The position numbers and the translations under genes were made by a program. The notes under the pieces were generated by a model. The model saw only the letters and a program-made list of their open reading frames with translations. It ran no database searches and was not told where the DNA came from. This document shows positions 46,411-57,654 of a stretch of 64,000 nt of DNA, one piece after another. Source of the DNA: Aphelenchoides besseyi. Lineage: Eukaryota > Nematoda > Chromadorea > Rhabditida > Aphelenchoididae. The stretch lies in NCBI GenBank assembly GCA_024699855.1, contig JAMPIQ010000003.1:930001-994000 (forward strand), read 5' to 3'. Within the stretch, counting starts at the first letter, position 1. The number at the start of each line of letters is the position of its first letter.

Positions 46411-47267
46411 AGGCAATTGTTTGCGGATGTAAAAATGAATTTCTGTTTAGATTTATTTAATTGATGTTGTTTCGTGCAACTTAGACTGTACCAATTCAGC
46501 TGGTCAATTGGTATCTGAATTCACTCGAGAAAACCACAAGGTACTGTTCAGAGCTTAAAACGTTAATATCTCGAATATGTTGGACTGTGCTTATTTAAAG
46601 TCTATGCAGTTCTTTAATGCCAAAGCAATTGAGCTACGAAGCATTTCCCGTGCTTTCTTGTCACAGGCGATCATGAGATTGCGACAATTTTTCTTCAATA
46701 AGTTCGCTGAACTCATTAAAATAACAACTGAAACTCCAACTTCTTGATATTGTTTCTTAGAAATCAAACCTCCAAGTCTTCATCTTCATTGCAATTTGAT
46801 GATCTGAAATTCTTTTTTTGTTCCAGCTGATTTTAAAATCATGCAAACACCCGATCTACTTAACCTGTCGAATTGAATCAACATGCTCAACATATTCGCT
46901 TTTACTTTATTTTATTAAAATACCCGACACTCAATTAAACGAACTCCAAAACCGTCGAGTTATTCCAAGCCGATTATGACGAAAAATGAATTGCAAAAAT
47001 TCGACTACTTATTCCTTCATCCTGTTGTTTATCAACATCGCCTTTCTGACTACTATACCTTCATCTGCTTAGTTCGACCATAAACTAATTTGCGCTGAGT
47101 AGTCAGTAAGCTAGATAACACAGTTATTGCGATTTACAGTCTCGTGTTATTTTAGCTGTTCTTTTAGACCTTCAATCTATCTAACAGTCCATAAAAACGT
47201 CCATCTGCAAAATTGACGGCCCTCCACCTATCACGTGTAAAAAGTTTATCTTTTGCAAAACAAAAAG
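46411..47267. other. AT-rich intergenic sequence, nothing supported
   Basis: No convincing frame or repeat was found. The region is the 3' side of two convergent genes. Confidence 0.5.
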
Positions 47268-47273
47268 TTTATT
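47268..47273 (-). terminator. Poly(A) signal of the secreted peptide gene
   Basis: A minus-strand AATAAA lies 43 bases past the stop codon at 47316. Confidence 0.65.
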
Positions 47274-47315
47274 TCAGATCTTGCGACATACCCATTTTGA
47301 ACAAAAAAAGCGATG

Positions 47316-47648
47316 TTATTGATAAATTCGTTGAGAACGAAACTTGTGACGATGATGTGGATGAATGGGATGTGAACTAGGAACCTCCTTCTTGAGCTGC
47401 TGATCAGTCAAAAGCTCGGAGTAGTAGTCCTAAACCACAACAATAATAGCCGGTTGTTTGTTTCCAAAACTTACGAGATCTTCCTGCGACATCTTGTGCA
47501 AACGAATTGCGCTCCGGTCGTCGAAACTCTGCATGTCTATCAGTTGAGGAATTAATTGATCAATGTTTTTGAAATGATCGTTTGGTCGACAATCAGCGGG
47601 ACTAAGTAAAACGAAGACGGCGAAAATCAGAGCAACAAATCGATTCAT
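47316..47648 (-). CDS. Small secreted protein, unidentified
   Basis: Two exons, 47648-47475 and 47429-47316, join in phase 0 for 95 residues. A clear signal peptide (MNRFVALIFAVFVLLSPADC) is followed by a hydrophilic mature part with no further Cys: NIDQLIPQLIDMQSFDDR, then SQEDLDYYSELLTDQQ and a His/Arg-rich tail (HPIHPHHRHKFR). It could be a secreted effector or neuropeptide-like precursor. No dibasic-flanked amidated repeat is seen. Confidence 0.68.
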
Positions 47649-50600
47649 TCTTGTAACAACCTCTTTCATCAGCAATAACCGTACGGCCTTTCTTTTTGGT
47701 GGTTATTTAAACGCCGAGTAAGTGGAGGCGGGGTTTTTATCGTACGGTCGTTCGGTGACTTAAATCGCACATCCGTTTGTAGTGGAGAAAACACAGACGA
47801 TGGAAATTGATTCGAGGGTGGATACCTGAAACTGATTGCAATTAACGTAATACAACATTTAAATAGCTCTACAAGATCACGTTTCTTACTCATTAGCATT
47901 GCGGTCAATTCCTGCAATCTGCGGCTCGTTTTTCTTTAAACGGTTCCAAAAATTGAGGTAAACAGAATCAAACAGTGAAACCAAATCTCTGGAAGATTTT
48001 GATAAACAAATCACCGCGATGAGCCAAAAAATTGCGGGAACACCGGTTTGATCCCGTTTGATCCTTGACCTTCGGATCATTTGAGTTCTCCGATTCAACG
48101 GTTGCAAACGCGAACAAAGAGTTAGCAAACTGCACTTTTGTTTGCGTGGTCTTAGCGATTAGCCAACGTGAGTTTTGGCATGTGAGCTTACAACAATAAT
48201 AACGGGTTAGTGAAAGAGTTTAGAGTTTTCCGTTTAATGTCAAGAAGTCAAAATTACAATTCTAAACGTTTGAGAATTCTTAGGCGTCTCGGAACTTTTG
48301 CACCTACCTATTCATTAGTCGTCCGACAGCAATCTGGACATCAACAATTGCGACCTTAAGAGTAGAAATAAACTGTCAAATTGGTTTCGAGTCTGTCGAA
48401 CATCGCTAATCACTTGTATTGTACGTTACAAGCTCGAGATAAATTCGAACGTTTTGCACATCGACTGAGAACCCAATGATCCGCAGGTCAAATGAAGACC
48501 GTCACTGAGAATCAAGTTTTGTTTACACGAGTCCAGCCGTAGATAAACAATTTGGATGCAAAAAGTCAAGTGCAATAGAACATTAAGTTGTGATTCAAAC
48601 AAGTTTGTGCTTTAGATGTCAACCATTGTCTACCGTTTCCAGCTTTTTCTTCCTATCGCGAGTTGATCTTCAGAATTTGTCCTTCGAATAATGTCTGGAA
48701 TAAGAGTCGATGTGGAAATTCGACCGACTACAATCCTTGTCATTTATTTACTTGATTGTACGTCAGAAAAAAGATCTGCTACTAGAAAATGTAAAAAAAC
48801 TTGTTTATGCACTTCTATCGACTGGCACGCGATTGTGCAGTTAAATGTAACTGTAAACTCACTAATTAATATCCCTCCTAATTCGGATTTGTTTCAGTCG
48901 GCTTATAAGCTTAGTTAAATCCTCTTTTACGTCGTAGTGTCCCTGTGACTTTGATTCTAGTATATATTGGATTCCTAATAGATCTCCTGCAGCTGTTAAG
49001 CTTTAATATCCTATTTTGTGACATTACAGACGCGCGTTTTCCAGTTACTTGGCTTGTTGAATGTTCTCTTTGAAAACTGATTAATTTAGGGCATCGAAGT
49101 TGTTCACAATGTGCATCCACATCGATTAAATAGTCTAAGAAACTTGACTAACGGATTATCTAGTTCATTAGTAAGTTAAAAACATAATCAATGTGTTAAC
49201 AGAATTAGAAAGCGCTTAAATTGAATGACCTTCTTTCACTTGCACTCGTCGTACATTGCTTAATTTAGCGTCGCAGACCTTCCAATCACTCAAATAAAAG
49301 TCTCAATCAAAAAATTGACATTTGATCATAATAGTTGACTTAGAGTCCCAACGACCGTCAAATTTTACGTCCTTATTCTCCGCGAGTATTTGTTTGAAGA
49401 TTGTTGAGCAAATCAATGAACTCACTTAGACAGCAAGTTTGCAGTCATACGATCACTTGTCGTCGAACTAAAACAACGAACGTTAGAAGTCGCTTGGATT
49501 CGAGTTATAAAGTTGAATAAACTCATGCTAACCTCAATTCTACAATTGCAAATTGCACAAACATTAGAGTCTAAACGTCGCTAGTAGAAGCAAATGACCT
49601 GAAAATACAACAGAAAAGAACGTCAACTACGAGACATCAACGTTCGAGAAGGTCCAACTTCCAACGATTGCAGCTCAAGAAGCAGTCACCATGAAAGCTT
49701 GTGATTAACAGAACCATAATAGACACTAATGAACTTAAAATGCGGCGAATATCAACAGAATCCAATCAGCCAATGAGCCAAAATACACAACACCCCCCAT
49801 TCCCTTGTATGACATGTCCATCACGTCAATCAATTTATCTTGGAGATTCTGGCAACAACTAGTGTTTTTATTATGTTAATACATAGTCCAAAAGACTGGC
49901 CATCTAACGTGCCCAAATTTGTAGTTACCGGATAACTGGCAAAGAAATGAGAGCACTTCGAAGCCAAACAATCTGTCAAAAATCGTCCAAAATTGCAAAA
50001 GTTTGTGCAGACCTTCCTGTCGATGATGCTGAGCTGTAATCTGACCCAATTGTTAATAAGGTCTGAAGAGGATAATTGTGTGAATTCGGAGAGCTGAAAT
50101 TGATCTTGAGTAGAATTGGAATCGAAAACATACTCGAAAGCCACTAAAATCAAGTTGACTGCAAAAACGACGTTAGTTGATCTCAATTGCTGTAGTTTAC
50201 AAAAACGACTACAAAAACGTGAATTAGTTTGTAGTGCTAATTGAACCATTTCTTTGAATGCAGAAGTGGAATTTGAAAGCTCGTCCCGACCAATCTCAGA
50301 TGTTGGTTACGATTATGCTCATATTGTCGTTGTAGAAGACTAGATCGTGCTTGCGTTCGGTATTGCTGACAGACTGTTGGCTTTAGATATAACGGATGAT
50401 TATAGAACAAGCAATTGAGTTGTTGGTTGTTTACTGCATTCGGTTTCCTTAAGCGACTACCTCAATTCGTTTGTTTCAAGTGCTACCAATTTGCCTCCTC
50501 TTGTTGTGTTCGCTCAGTCCACGTGGTTGTTTTTTTCCAGTGAAATGAGCCATGTATTGTCAAATTGCTTAACAACATTGAAGTCAGAAAACATCCAATT

Positions 50601-50868
50601 TGTCCACACTTTCAACATTGCGGAGATCGAAGTCCAAACACCTTCGGAATCGAATTGGCCTGATTTAATTATGTTGCAGTCCATTGATCTTTAATGTATT
50701 TATTGAACTTTGTTTGATATTAAACACCGAGCTTAAGATAACATGTAGTCAAGTCGTGGCTGTTGACCGTTTAGTTGTTTTCTCGGCAAAACTAATCGTA
50801 TTGAGAAACGAAGTTTAATTCACAGTAAAAGTTTCAAGTTTTCTCTGCAACCTTTTCTGACCTCCTAG
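47649..50868. other. 3.2-kb AT-rich region without supported genes
   Basis: Scattered short frames (for example 49830-50249 minus and 50545-50694 plus, the latter MSHVLSNCLTTLKSENIQF after a tttccag) lack splice partners or domains. This is the longest gene-free stretch of the window. Confidence 0.45.
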
Positions 50869-52163
50869 ATGGCTGGAAACTGTTTTCCGGTGGATATCAA
50901 CGGCAACGAAATCGTTCAATTCAGCGAACAGCCCGTGGATCGTAGTTTTCTGCTGAGTGAGTTGTTTCCTCGAGTTCACTTCTATGATTTCAGTTCCCCA
51001 TCGGATCATAGCGTTTTCAATGTGCATTTTTGGACTGACGGCTAACCTGTTGCTTATTGCAATCATTAATGTAAATGCGAATTTACTGTGCAATTTGCGT
51101 GGTATCGTGAGATTCAGTACCATATTAGATAGTTTGTACATTCTCGTAACTTTTCTTGTACTCCCGGTAAACTTTAACTGATTGTTGTTTCTTCGACTTC
51201 AAACATTTAGTTCGTTTACACAACTCACGGTCGATCATATGTTTTCCCAAATCATGTCCTCTATCTTTTCAATCGACCCATAAGTGCAATTCTAGTCGCC
51301 ACAATGACCGTCTTCTCGGTTATCGCGTGGTCTCTTCCAAGCTTCCAGTTCATCTACAGATACCACTTGGTCAAATAGTAAGTTAAAATCGATAGTATAG
51401 CAATTTCACTTGCTTTTTCAGCCGTTCAGCTCCGCAATCGTTCCGTTTGTTCGTCTACTTGTTGATACCTATTTGGTCATCTGTGGTCTACGCTTACATT
51501 TCGTTAAAGTCGATGAACATGTTTCACAAACCCAGTGAAAATGTGTTGAATAATCGAGAATTGGCGTTAAAACACTTTGGGTTCGACGTCGACAGAATTC
51601 ACATCTTCGAAACAGTAAGCTCCGACCTTTTGAATTACAATCTTTTGTAGGACAATAAAAGCATTGCCAACCTAATCCCTGTTTTTGGAGCCACGATGCT
51701 TCTTAACTACCTGTTTATCGTCTACTTCTCCTTTCGAATTCGTCAGCTGTTGCGATCGGGACCTATCATTTCTGAAAATACTCGCAAAATGAATCGTGAC
51801 ATGGACAGAATGTTATTATTTAACGTAAGCATACGCTTTTCAATACTTCAAACATCTCATATTCAGGCCATTTGTCCAGTGATTGTTCACATCTTGCCGT
51901 TCTCGTACATCGCTTATGCAATCTTGAATTGTAATGACCATCCGTTTACCGGCTTCTTGTGTGCAATCCCAAACTTTTCATCGTTCATTTTCTCTCCAAT
52001 TTCAACGGTATGGTTCATACGACCATATCGGCGAACTGTTCAAAGATGGTTGGGCCGAAAATCGACGGTGGTCGATGCGATTTGGTCCGTGACGGCAATC
52101 ACACACCAAGTGACGCGAAGAAGCTCCGTGCGACGACCATCGATACCACCACCAATCTCATAA
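50869..52163 (+). CDS. Chemoreceptor GPCR of the Str-like superfamily
   Basis: Six exons (50869-50956, 50994-51166, 51211-51377, 51422-51614, 51651-51824, 51867-52163) join in phase for 363 residues. Membrane segments include IIAFSMCIFGLTANLLLIAI, FSTILDSLYILVTFLVLP, ILVATMTVFSVIAWSL, LFVYLLIPIWSSVVYAYI, FGATMLLNYLFIVYFSF and VIVHILPFSYIAYAIL. SFQFIYRYHLVK after the third segment and FSPISTVWFIRPYRR after the seventh are hallmarks of nematode Str/Srd/Srj-type receptors, which are generally expressed in sensory neurons. The ATG follows a cctcctag acceptor directly, so the leader may be trans-spliced. AATAAA follows at 52177. Confidence 0.87.
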
Positions 52164-52176
52164 TCACAAGCATTGA

Positions 52177-52182
52177 AATAAA
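52177..52182 (+). terminator. Poly(A) signal of the Str-like GPCR gene
   Basis: An AATAAA lies 14 bases past the stop codon. Confidence 0.65.
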
Positions 52183-52350
52183 AAGAGTGTAATGACCAGT
52201 CACTTTGATTGAATTAACTCGTCCGCAAATTCACGTCAAACCCGAGTACCTGGGTTGACGGCGATTTTGTGTCAACTCAGGCGTTAAATTGGCGAAAAGA
52301 CGAACGAAAATGTTTTCTAGTGAACCATAGAGTTTGTTTCCACTTCTGTG

Positions 52351-55300
52351 ATGCTAACCATTCGCTTCGTTCTTCTGTTTGCTGTTTTGTTTCAATTCGA
52401 TTCTGCGGTTGCAAAACGTAAATCGAGCGGCAGTAATCGACGTGGTTGGGGCGATGAACGTGAAGGAATGGGTGCCGTCGGTAGTCAATGGGAACTTCAG
52501 GACGAGAACGATAAGTCCGTGGACGAACTGCCAACACAGCAATTGGCTCCGGAAAATGAAAAAGAACAACTAAAGAAGTAAGTGATCAGCAGAACTCGAG
52601 TATGACTACTTGTAGAAACTCGATTGCGGAACCAACAGAGCGAAACCTTCAAGATGTTGTGTCAACAACAACAATCGCTCAAACCGAACCTCCAACAACC
52701 ACAGAGTTTCCAAAACAATTTCGGGACGACATTGCAACCATCCCAACAAGTGAGTTCAATTAACAGTTCTTTCAATCTGCAATCCAGATATTGCGGACAA
52801 CAACGAAAATCTCACCATTTTGTGGATTGATGCAACTTTCAAAGCCGAAGACTACGGAATGAACGTCTCTCGTCTAATCGAATGTCTGCCGTGGTTGGAG
52901 TATTGGGCAGATTCCAAGAATTTAACATCGGTAAGAACTTTCTACCGATTGAATATTGTCCCTTAAGTCGAACACTACAATCGAGAAAGACGAAGATTTT
53001 GAGATGCCCGAACGAAAAGAATTCGAAGTCATAGACGACAGCGATCGTTTGGAGGAGTTGGGTCTCGATCAATATCTTTTGGACGAATACGAATCGATTG
53101 GAGTTTTGTACAAAGAAATTTGCGGCAATCATCCACGTCAAATCTGGTATTCCACTCCCGAACAAGCCAAAGAAATCGGACTTAACGAAAAGTCGCCGAT
53201 TTGCGATCCGTTCAAAGTAACACAAAAGTTAAATCAAAAAAAATCCAACTTCAGGTCCAACTTCAACCTGATGCCGAAACATTGACTCAATTGGCGTTGC
53301 AGTTGAATGAAATGATTTTGAATTCCACAAAACCGGGATTCATCCACGAAATTGAAGCGACTACTGTGTCGGCTCCAACTCAAGACAACACCGACGGTCA
53401 AGTAGTTGAGATGTTGGATTGGATGCACACTCCCGAACCGCAGATTCCTCAACGAGTTCTGTTACGGCTACGACGTGCAGCTTCTTGTAAGTTTCCGAAT
53501 GTTAGTAACTGATTCTTGTTTTTCAGCGGCATTAAAGCCTGTAAGTGTAGTTGCTGCTAAATCCGACTCTGCAGATACGACCGACGCTCCGGCCATTGAA
53601 GAAATAAACGATCAGGATTGGCTTGAAGACATACGCGTTGAGTCCCGTGAAATCTTGAGTGTTTCGAAACAACTGGTCGATCGATTGGAGAGTGAAAACG
53701 TGAGTGTCAATTCGATGGAAATGGCATGGATTCAAATCGATGCTACAGACGAGACGAAGTTAGTTGATTAAATCCGAATGTTTAAACCGACATCTCAGTC
53801 CTCTACTTTACGTTCTATCCGCCAAAGCGGCCGAATCGTTGCGTCTGAAGATTCCAAAACATAATTTCAATCGTTACGAAAAAGTGGTTTTACATTTACC
53901 CGGTGTCTGTGCCGACTATGTTCCAACTGCTATTGATGCCTTTAATGCCAGTGATTTCGAAGGTTATTCCAACTCTTTTCTCGACTAACAAAAGGTTCAG
54001 GGATCGAAATCGAAGGGCCAATAGGCGTGAATATAACGGCACTCGAGTTGGCAGGAGTTAATTTGACTGAGTTAGCGGAAACCCTAAGAAACGACACCGA
54101 GGTCGATGAGATATTGGGTCGCACTTACGGAACTACACGGTAAGTTGTGGTGTTGTTTGCGTAGAAGATTTTATTTAGAACTTTGGGTGGCAGTTACATT
54201 ATTCCCGTTCTACAGAAAAACCAATACGACGCTTTTTCGGCTCCGATCGTCTTTCAGGGTTCTGCGGTGGTGGTTCGATTTGGGATCTACATCGAGTCAA
54301 TGTCCAACTTTCAAACCTCAACAATGGTAAGTGAACATCCGGCAACAAAAGAACCGAGATTTAGGACTACGATATGGACGTGAGTTCACGATGTTGATGC
54401 CGCAATCTCGTTTAGATCTATCTGATAATGGCGTGGCGCGATGCACGATTGGTGAATCCGTACGGCAAACCAATTTTGGTTAAAGAAGAAGATATTCTGG
54501 AGCGAATTTGGCGTCCGGATCCGGTAAGTTCAAAGCCGATAGTTCAGCCTCGAGTTTAGTTCTTCGCAAATGCAAAAGAAGCAGAATTCCACGAAGTCAC
54601 CTTCCTCAACTTCTTGATGCGAATATTTAGTGATGGGATCGTTCTCTACGAAACACGGTGACTTCGATCTTCTGGCCCAGAGTAATTGATAAGTTCAGAA
54701 TCAAATTGAAACCCGCTTGCAATCTCGTGCTCTGCAAATATCCCCATGACAAACAAGTTTGCGAGCTTCTAATCAAGTCCTGTATGTTTACAAATGTTCC
54801 AGCAATCCAAGTCTTCTGTTTCAGTCGCATATCCCGTGGAAACCGTACGATTCGAGTGGTTTACAAGAAAAATTGACGCTATCGACAAGAATCCCGATGT
54901 CAAGCTTCCAGAGCTTTACATCGACAGATACGAACCGACGACTTGCAATAAAACACGAAAGTCCGGAGAGTTCTCTTGTCTTCGAGCGTTGTTCCGCTTG
55001 AAGCGCGATGTTGGCTTCCACATCGCTCAAACCTACATTCCAACTTCGTTGGCATTGATGTTCAGTTGGGTGGGAGTTTGGCTGCCGCATCAGTTCAATG
55101 AAGGACGAATTGGAGTTGCCATTACGGTGCTCTTGACGTTGTCTACCGAATCCGCTGGTGCACGCGAACATTTGCCATCAGTTTCGTATCTGAAGGCCAT
55201 CGATCTGTGGTTCGGTTTCATTACCGGATTCGTGTTCTTTACACTTCTGCAGACTTTGTTCGTAATCGGATTCGACAAGCGATCTACCCAACTGGTGAGT

Positions 55301-55578
55301 TTCAATTCGCAAAAGCTTTTAGTTCTGTTTCAGCGTAAAAACGCGAACAAGAAGCGCTCTGATCTAACTCAGGAGTACAAAGATGCTCTGGTCAACAAAG
55401 CCGATCGATATCACAAGACCGGACAGTAAGTCTTCCAATAAGCTTCTCTCACATTTCTTTCAGATATCTGGACAAATTCTGTCGAGCCGCCTACCCACTT
55501 CTATTCATCCTCTTCCTCATCATGTACTACTTTGTGTTCACCGAAGGTCGACAAGATGATTGCATCTCAAGACGTTAA
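52351..55578 (+). CDS. Cys-loop ligand-gated ion channel subunit with a giant N-terminal extension
   Basis: Sixteen exons join in phase: 52351-52577, 52616-52749, 52788-52930, 52968-53216, 53255-53486, 53527-53758, 53799-53962, 54001-54139, 54179-54326, 54365-54379, 54416-54523, 54560-54657, 54699-54781, 54825-55294, 55334-55425 and 55464-55578, for 882 residues. After a signal peptide (MLTIRFVLLFAVLFQFDSAVA), roughly 480 residues of acidic, Thr-rich sequence precede the ligand-binding domain. Channel features: Cys-loop C-x13-C (CNLVLCKYPHDKQVC), a second Cys pair (TTCNKTRKSGEFSC), M1 (HIAQTYIPTSLALMFSWVG), M2 EGRIGVAITVLLTLSTESAG without the PAR anion motif, M3 after SVSYLKAIDLWFG, and M4 (AAYPLLFILFLIMYYFVF). 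The ligand and ion selectivity cannot be read from this. The 10th exon is only 15 nt. Confidence 0.88.
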
Positions 55579-55661
55579 GACAAATTTATCGATAGAAAAA
55601 AGTTAGACAAACAGAAGTTGTGACAAAAAGACTCTGCGACTGAAAACCGATAAGCTCAAAG

Positions 55662-55671
55662 AATAAATAAA
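55662..55671 (+). terminator. Overlapping poly(A) signals of the channel gene
   Basis: AATAAATAAA, 84 bases past the stop codon, contains two overlapping hexamers. Confidence 0.7.
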
Positions 55672-55728
55672 ACCGTTTTCGAAAAAATTAATATCTTACT
55701 AGTGGATTGAATCCCATATATCAAAAGT

Positions 55729-56471
55729 TTAATCGCGCGCACTTTCGGAGGCCAATTCCACGAATCCGGCGTCCATGAAGATCTTCCGCACATTCGCAAA
55801 GACCTAAACCTATGATACAGAATCAAAATCCGAAACTCACGGTGTCCATGTCGGGTGTGCTGTCAACGTCACGAACTTTTCCGTAGCGACGATAGTGGTC
55901 CACAATCGCCAAGGTCTGCGTGTTATAGGTGAGGATACGCTTCTCGTACGCTTCGGCGTTATCGTCCGGTCGATTGCCGGCACGAGCCAAACAGCGGGAA
56001 AGACAGATGTCGAATGGGGCCTGAAGGAAGAGGACGAAATGTTCACGCACTTTCCCGTCCATCTCCTTCTTCCAACCGTCCAAATTGTCCTGATTGCGCG
56101 GAAAACCGTCGATCAGGAATCCGGGTGCGTCACCGGCGGCCAACATCGCCTGAAAGAAGACGTGAACCAAGAGTTCGAGACGTGTCAACCCACGTCTTCG
56201 ATGAGTTTGCAAGTGATCGCCACGGGGACGATCGTTCCGTCAGTCATGTGTTTGCGTATCAATGCGCCCGTATCGCTTCCCGTTCGACTCATCTCGTCGC
56301 GCAGCAACTCGCCGGCGCTCAAATGAACGAAACCAAACTTCTGAAGATCGACGTGAAGACCAAAAAACCTCCGATCCCACTCACCTCACGAATCTTCTCG
56401 CATTGCGTCCCCTTACCCGATCCGGGCGGACCCAAAACGAAGACGACGTTGTGGATTTTGGCGTCGGACAT
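55729..56471 (-). CDS. UMP-CMP kinase
   Basis: Four minus-strand exons (56471-56385, 56340-56194, 56149-55841, 55803-55729) join in phase for 205 residues, the usual size. The P-loop is GPPGSGKGTQC, the NMP-binding region HLSAGELLRDE, then GFLIDGFPRNQDNLDGW, the LID segment RCLARAGNRPDDN, and the C-terminal KIFMDAGFVEL. The enzyme phosphorylates UMP and CMP with ATP in pyrimidine nucleotide salvage and synthesis, in the cytosol. The gene is convergent with the channel gene; only 150 bases separate the two stop codons. Confidence 0.93.
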
Positions 56472-56981
56472 TTTCGGTGGAAAAAACGCGGAAACTGAAA
56501 AATCGCAAAATGAAGAACGCGACTCACACGCAAAAACTTTCCCCCAAAAAATTCGACAGCCACGTCGACGTTATCGCCGTTTTTCGATTCAACTTTTCGA
56601 CCCCCGAAAAAGCGAAAGTTTGTAGTTTGGAAATCAAAAACATTCCCGCGCATTCCCACGCGAAAACCTCACCGATTCTTCGACGTTGCGGGCAACGCAG
56701 ACCGCCGACGCCCAACGAAACTGACGCACGAAAAACCGGAAGATTAAAAACGAAAATTTTTTGTCAAGGAATCTGGACGGCAATGAAGTGGTGGTCCTAA
56801 AGAAAGAGAAGAAATGAAATTGACGTTTCGGGAACTTACCTTCGCGGAAGTCGAATGTCTGCGGGTTGGCGTCTGAAAGTCGAGGGACTGGAAACTGAAA
56901 GATCGGCCCGTCAATGAAAATACGTCGCAGCTTCGAACTAACGTCTGAACACAAAAAGAGGATCCGAAAAAATTCAATCAG

Positions 56982-56987
56982 TTTATT
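56982..56987 (-). terminator. Poly(A) signal of lsm-1
   Basis: A minus-strand AATAAA lies 45 bases past the stop codon at 57032. Confidence 0.7.
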
Positions 56988-57031
56988 GGAAAATTCAAAA
57001 TTGACAAAAAACGAAGACCCGCTCTATCGAC

Positions 57032-57478
57032 TCATTCATCAACGAAAATGTCCGTCTTCAGATGTCCACGACCGGACATCATCTGCTTCTTCGCTTGCTC
57101 GCGTTTTTCACGTAGTTCGTGTTTGTCGCGTTGCATTCGCAGAATCTCCTCGAGACTCACCTACAAGAAGCGTGGAAACAATCAGAAAAAGGATTCTCGA
57201 CTTACTCTCTTCAGTTCGGGCGGATTCTCGTTTCCCAGTTCGCCGGCCAAAATCACGTTCTCGCCGCGAATCATGAACATTCCACGCGGTATGTCGCCAT
57301 AGCATTTGTCCACGTAGATCCGTTCGAGCGTATTCTGAAGCACCAAATTCGCGAACTGATCGATTGTCCGCAAGTCGCCAATCAACGTCTTCCCATCGCG
57401 CAGCATCACCATCAGCCGCTTATCCAACTGATCCAACAAACTGATGGCACCGGGCAGAAATGGGTCCGGAATCTCCAT
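57032..57478 (-). CDS. lsm-1: LSM1, cytoplasmic U6-like Sm protein for mRNA decay
   Basis: Two exons, 57478-57206 and 57160-57032, give 133 residues, the same length as human LSM1. The Sm1 motif is LMVMLRDGKTLIGDLRTID, followed by QFANLVLQNTLERI. The Sm2 motif is GMFMIRGENVILAGEL, and a charged C-terminal helix (EKREQAKKQ) follows. LSM1 is the distinguishing subunit of the LSM1-7 ring, which binds oligoadenylated mRNA 3' ends with Pat1 and promotes decapping in P-bodies. The gene is divergent from the CENP-S-like gene; the two start codons lie 176 bases apart, so they probably share a promoter. Confidence 0.95.
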
Positions 57479-57654
57479 TTGGACACGTTTTCTCGACTCG
57501 AAATAAAAACCGGCGATTCCCGATGGACGTCCGCGCTCCGTCGATGCGAAACGCCAACAAACGCGAACGCAAAAAATCCGCCGAAGACGTAAAATTTTGG
57601 CAAACGGAGTTTTCGAACATTTTTTGCCGCAAATTTTTCGCATGCGATTGCTCA

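Noticed and set aside
50545..50694. A 50-residue gene MSHVLSNCLTTLKSENIQF
   Set aside because: It is a single short frame without splice partners, signal peptide, domain or poly(A) signal.
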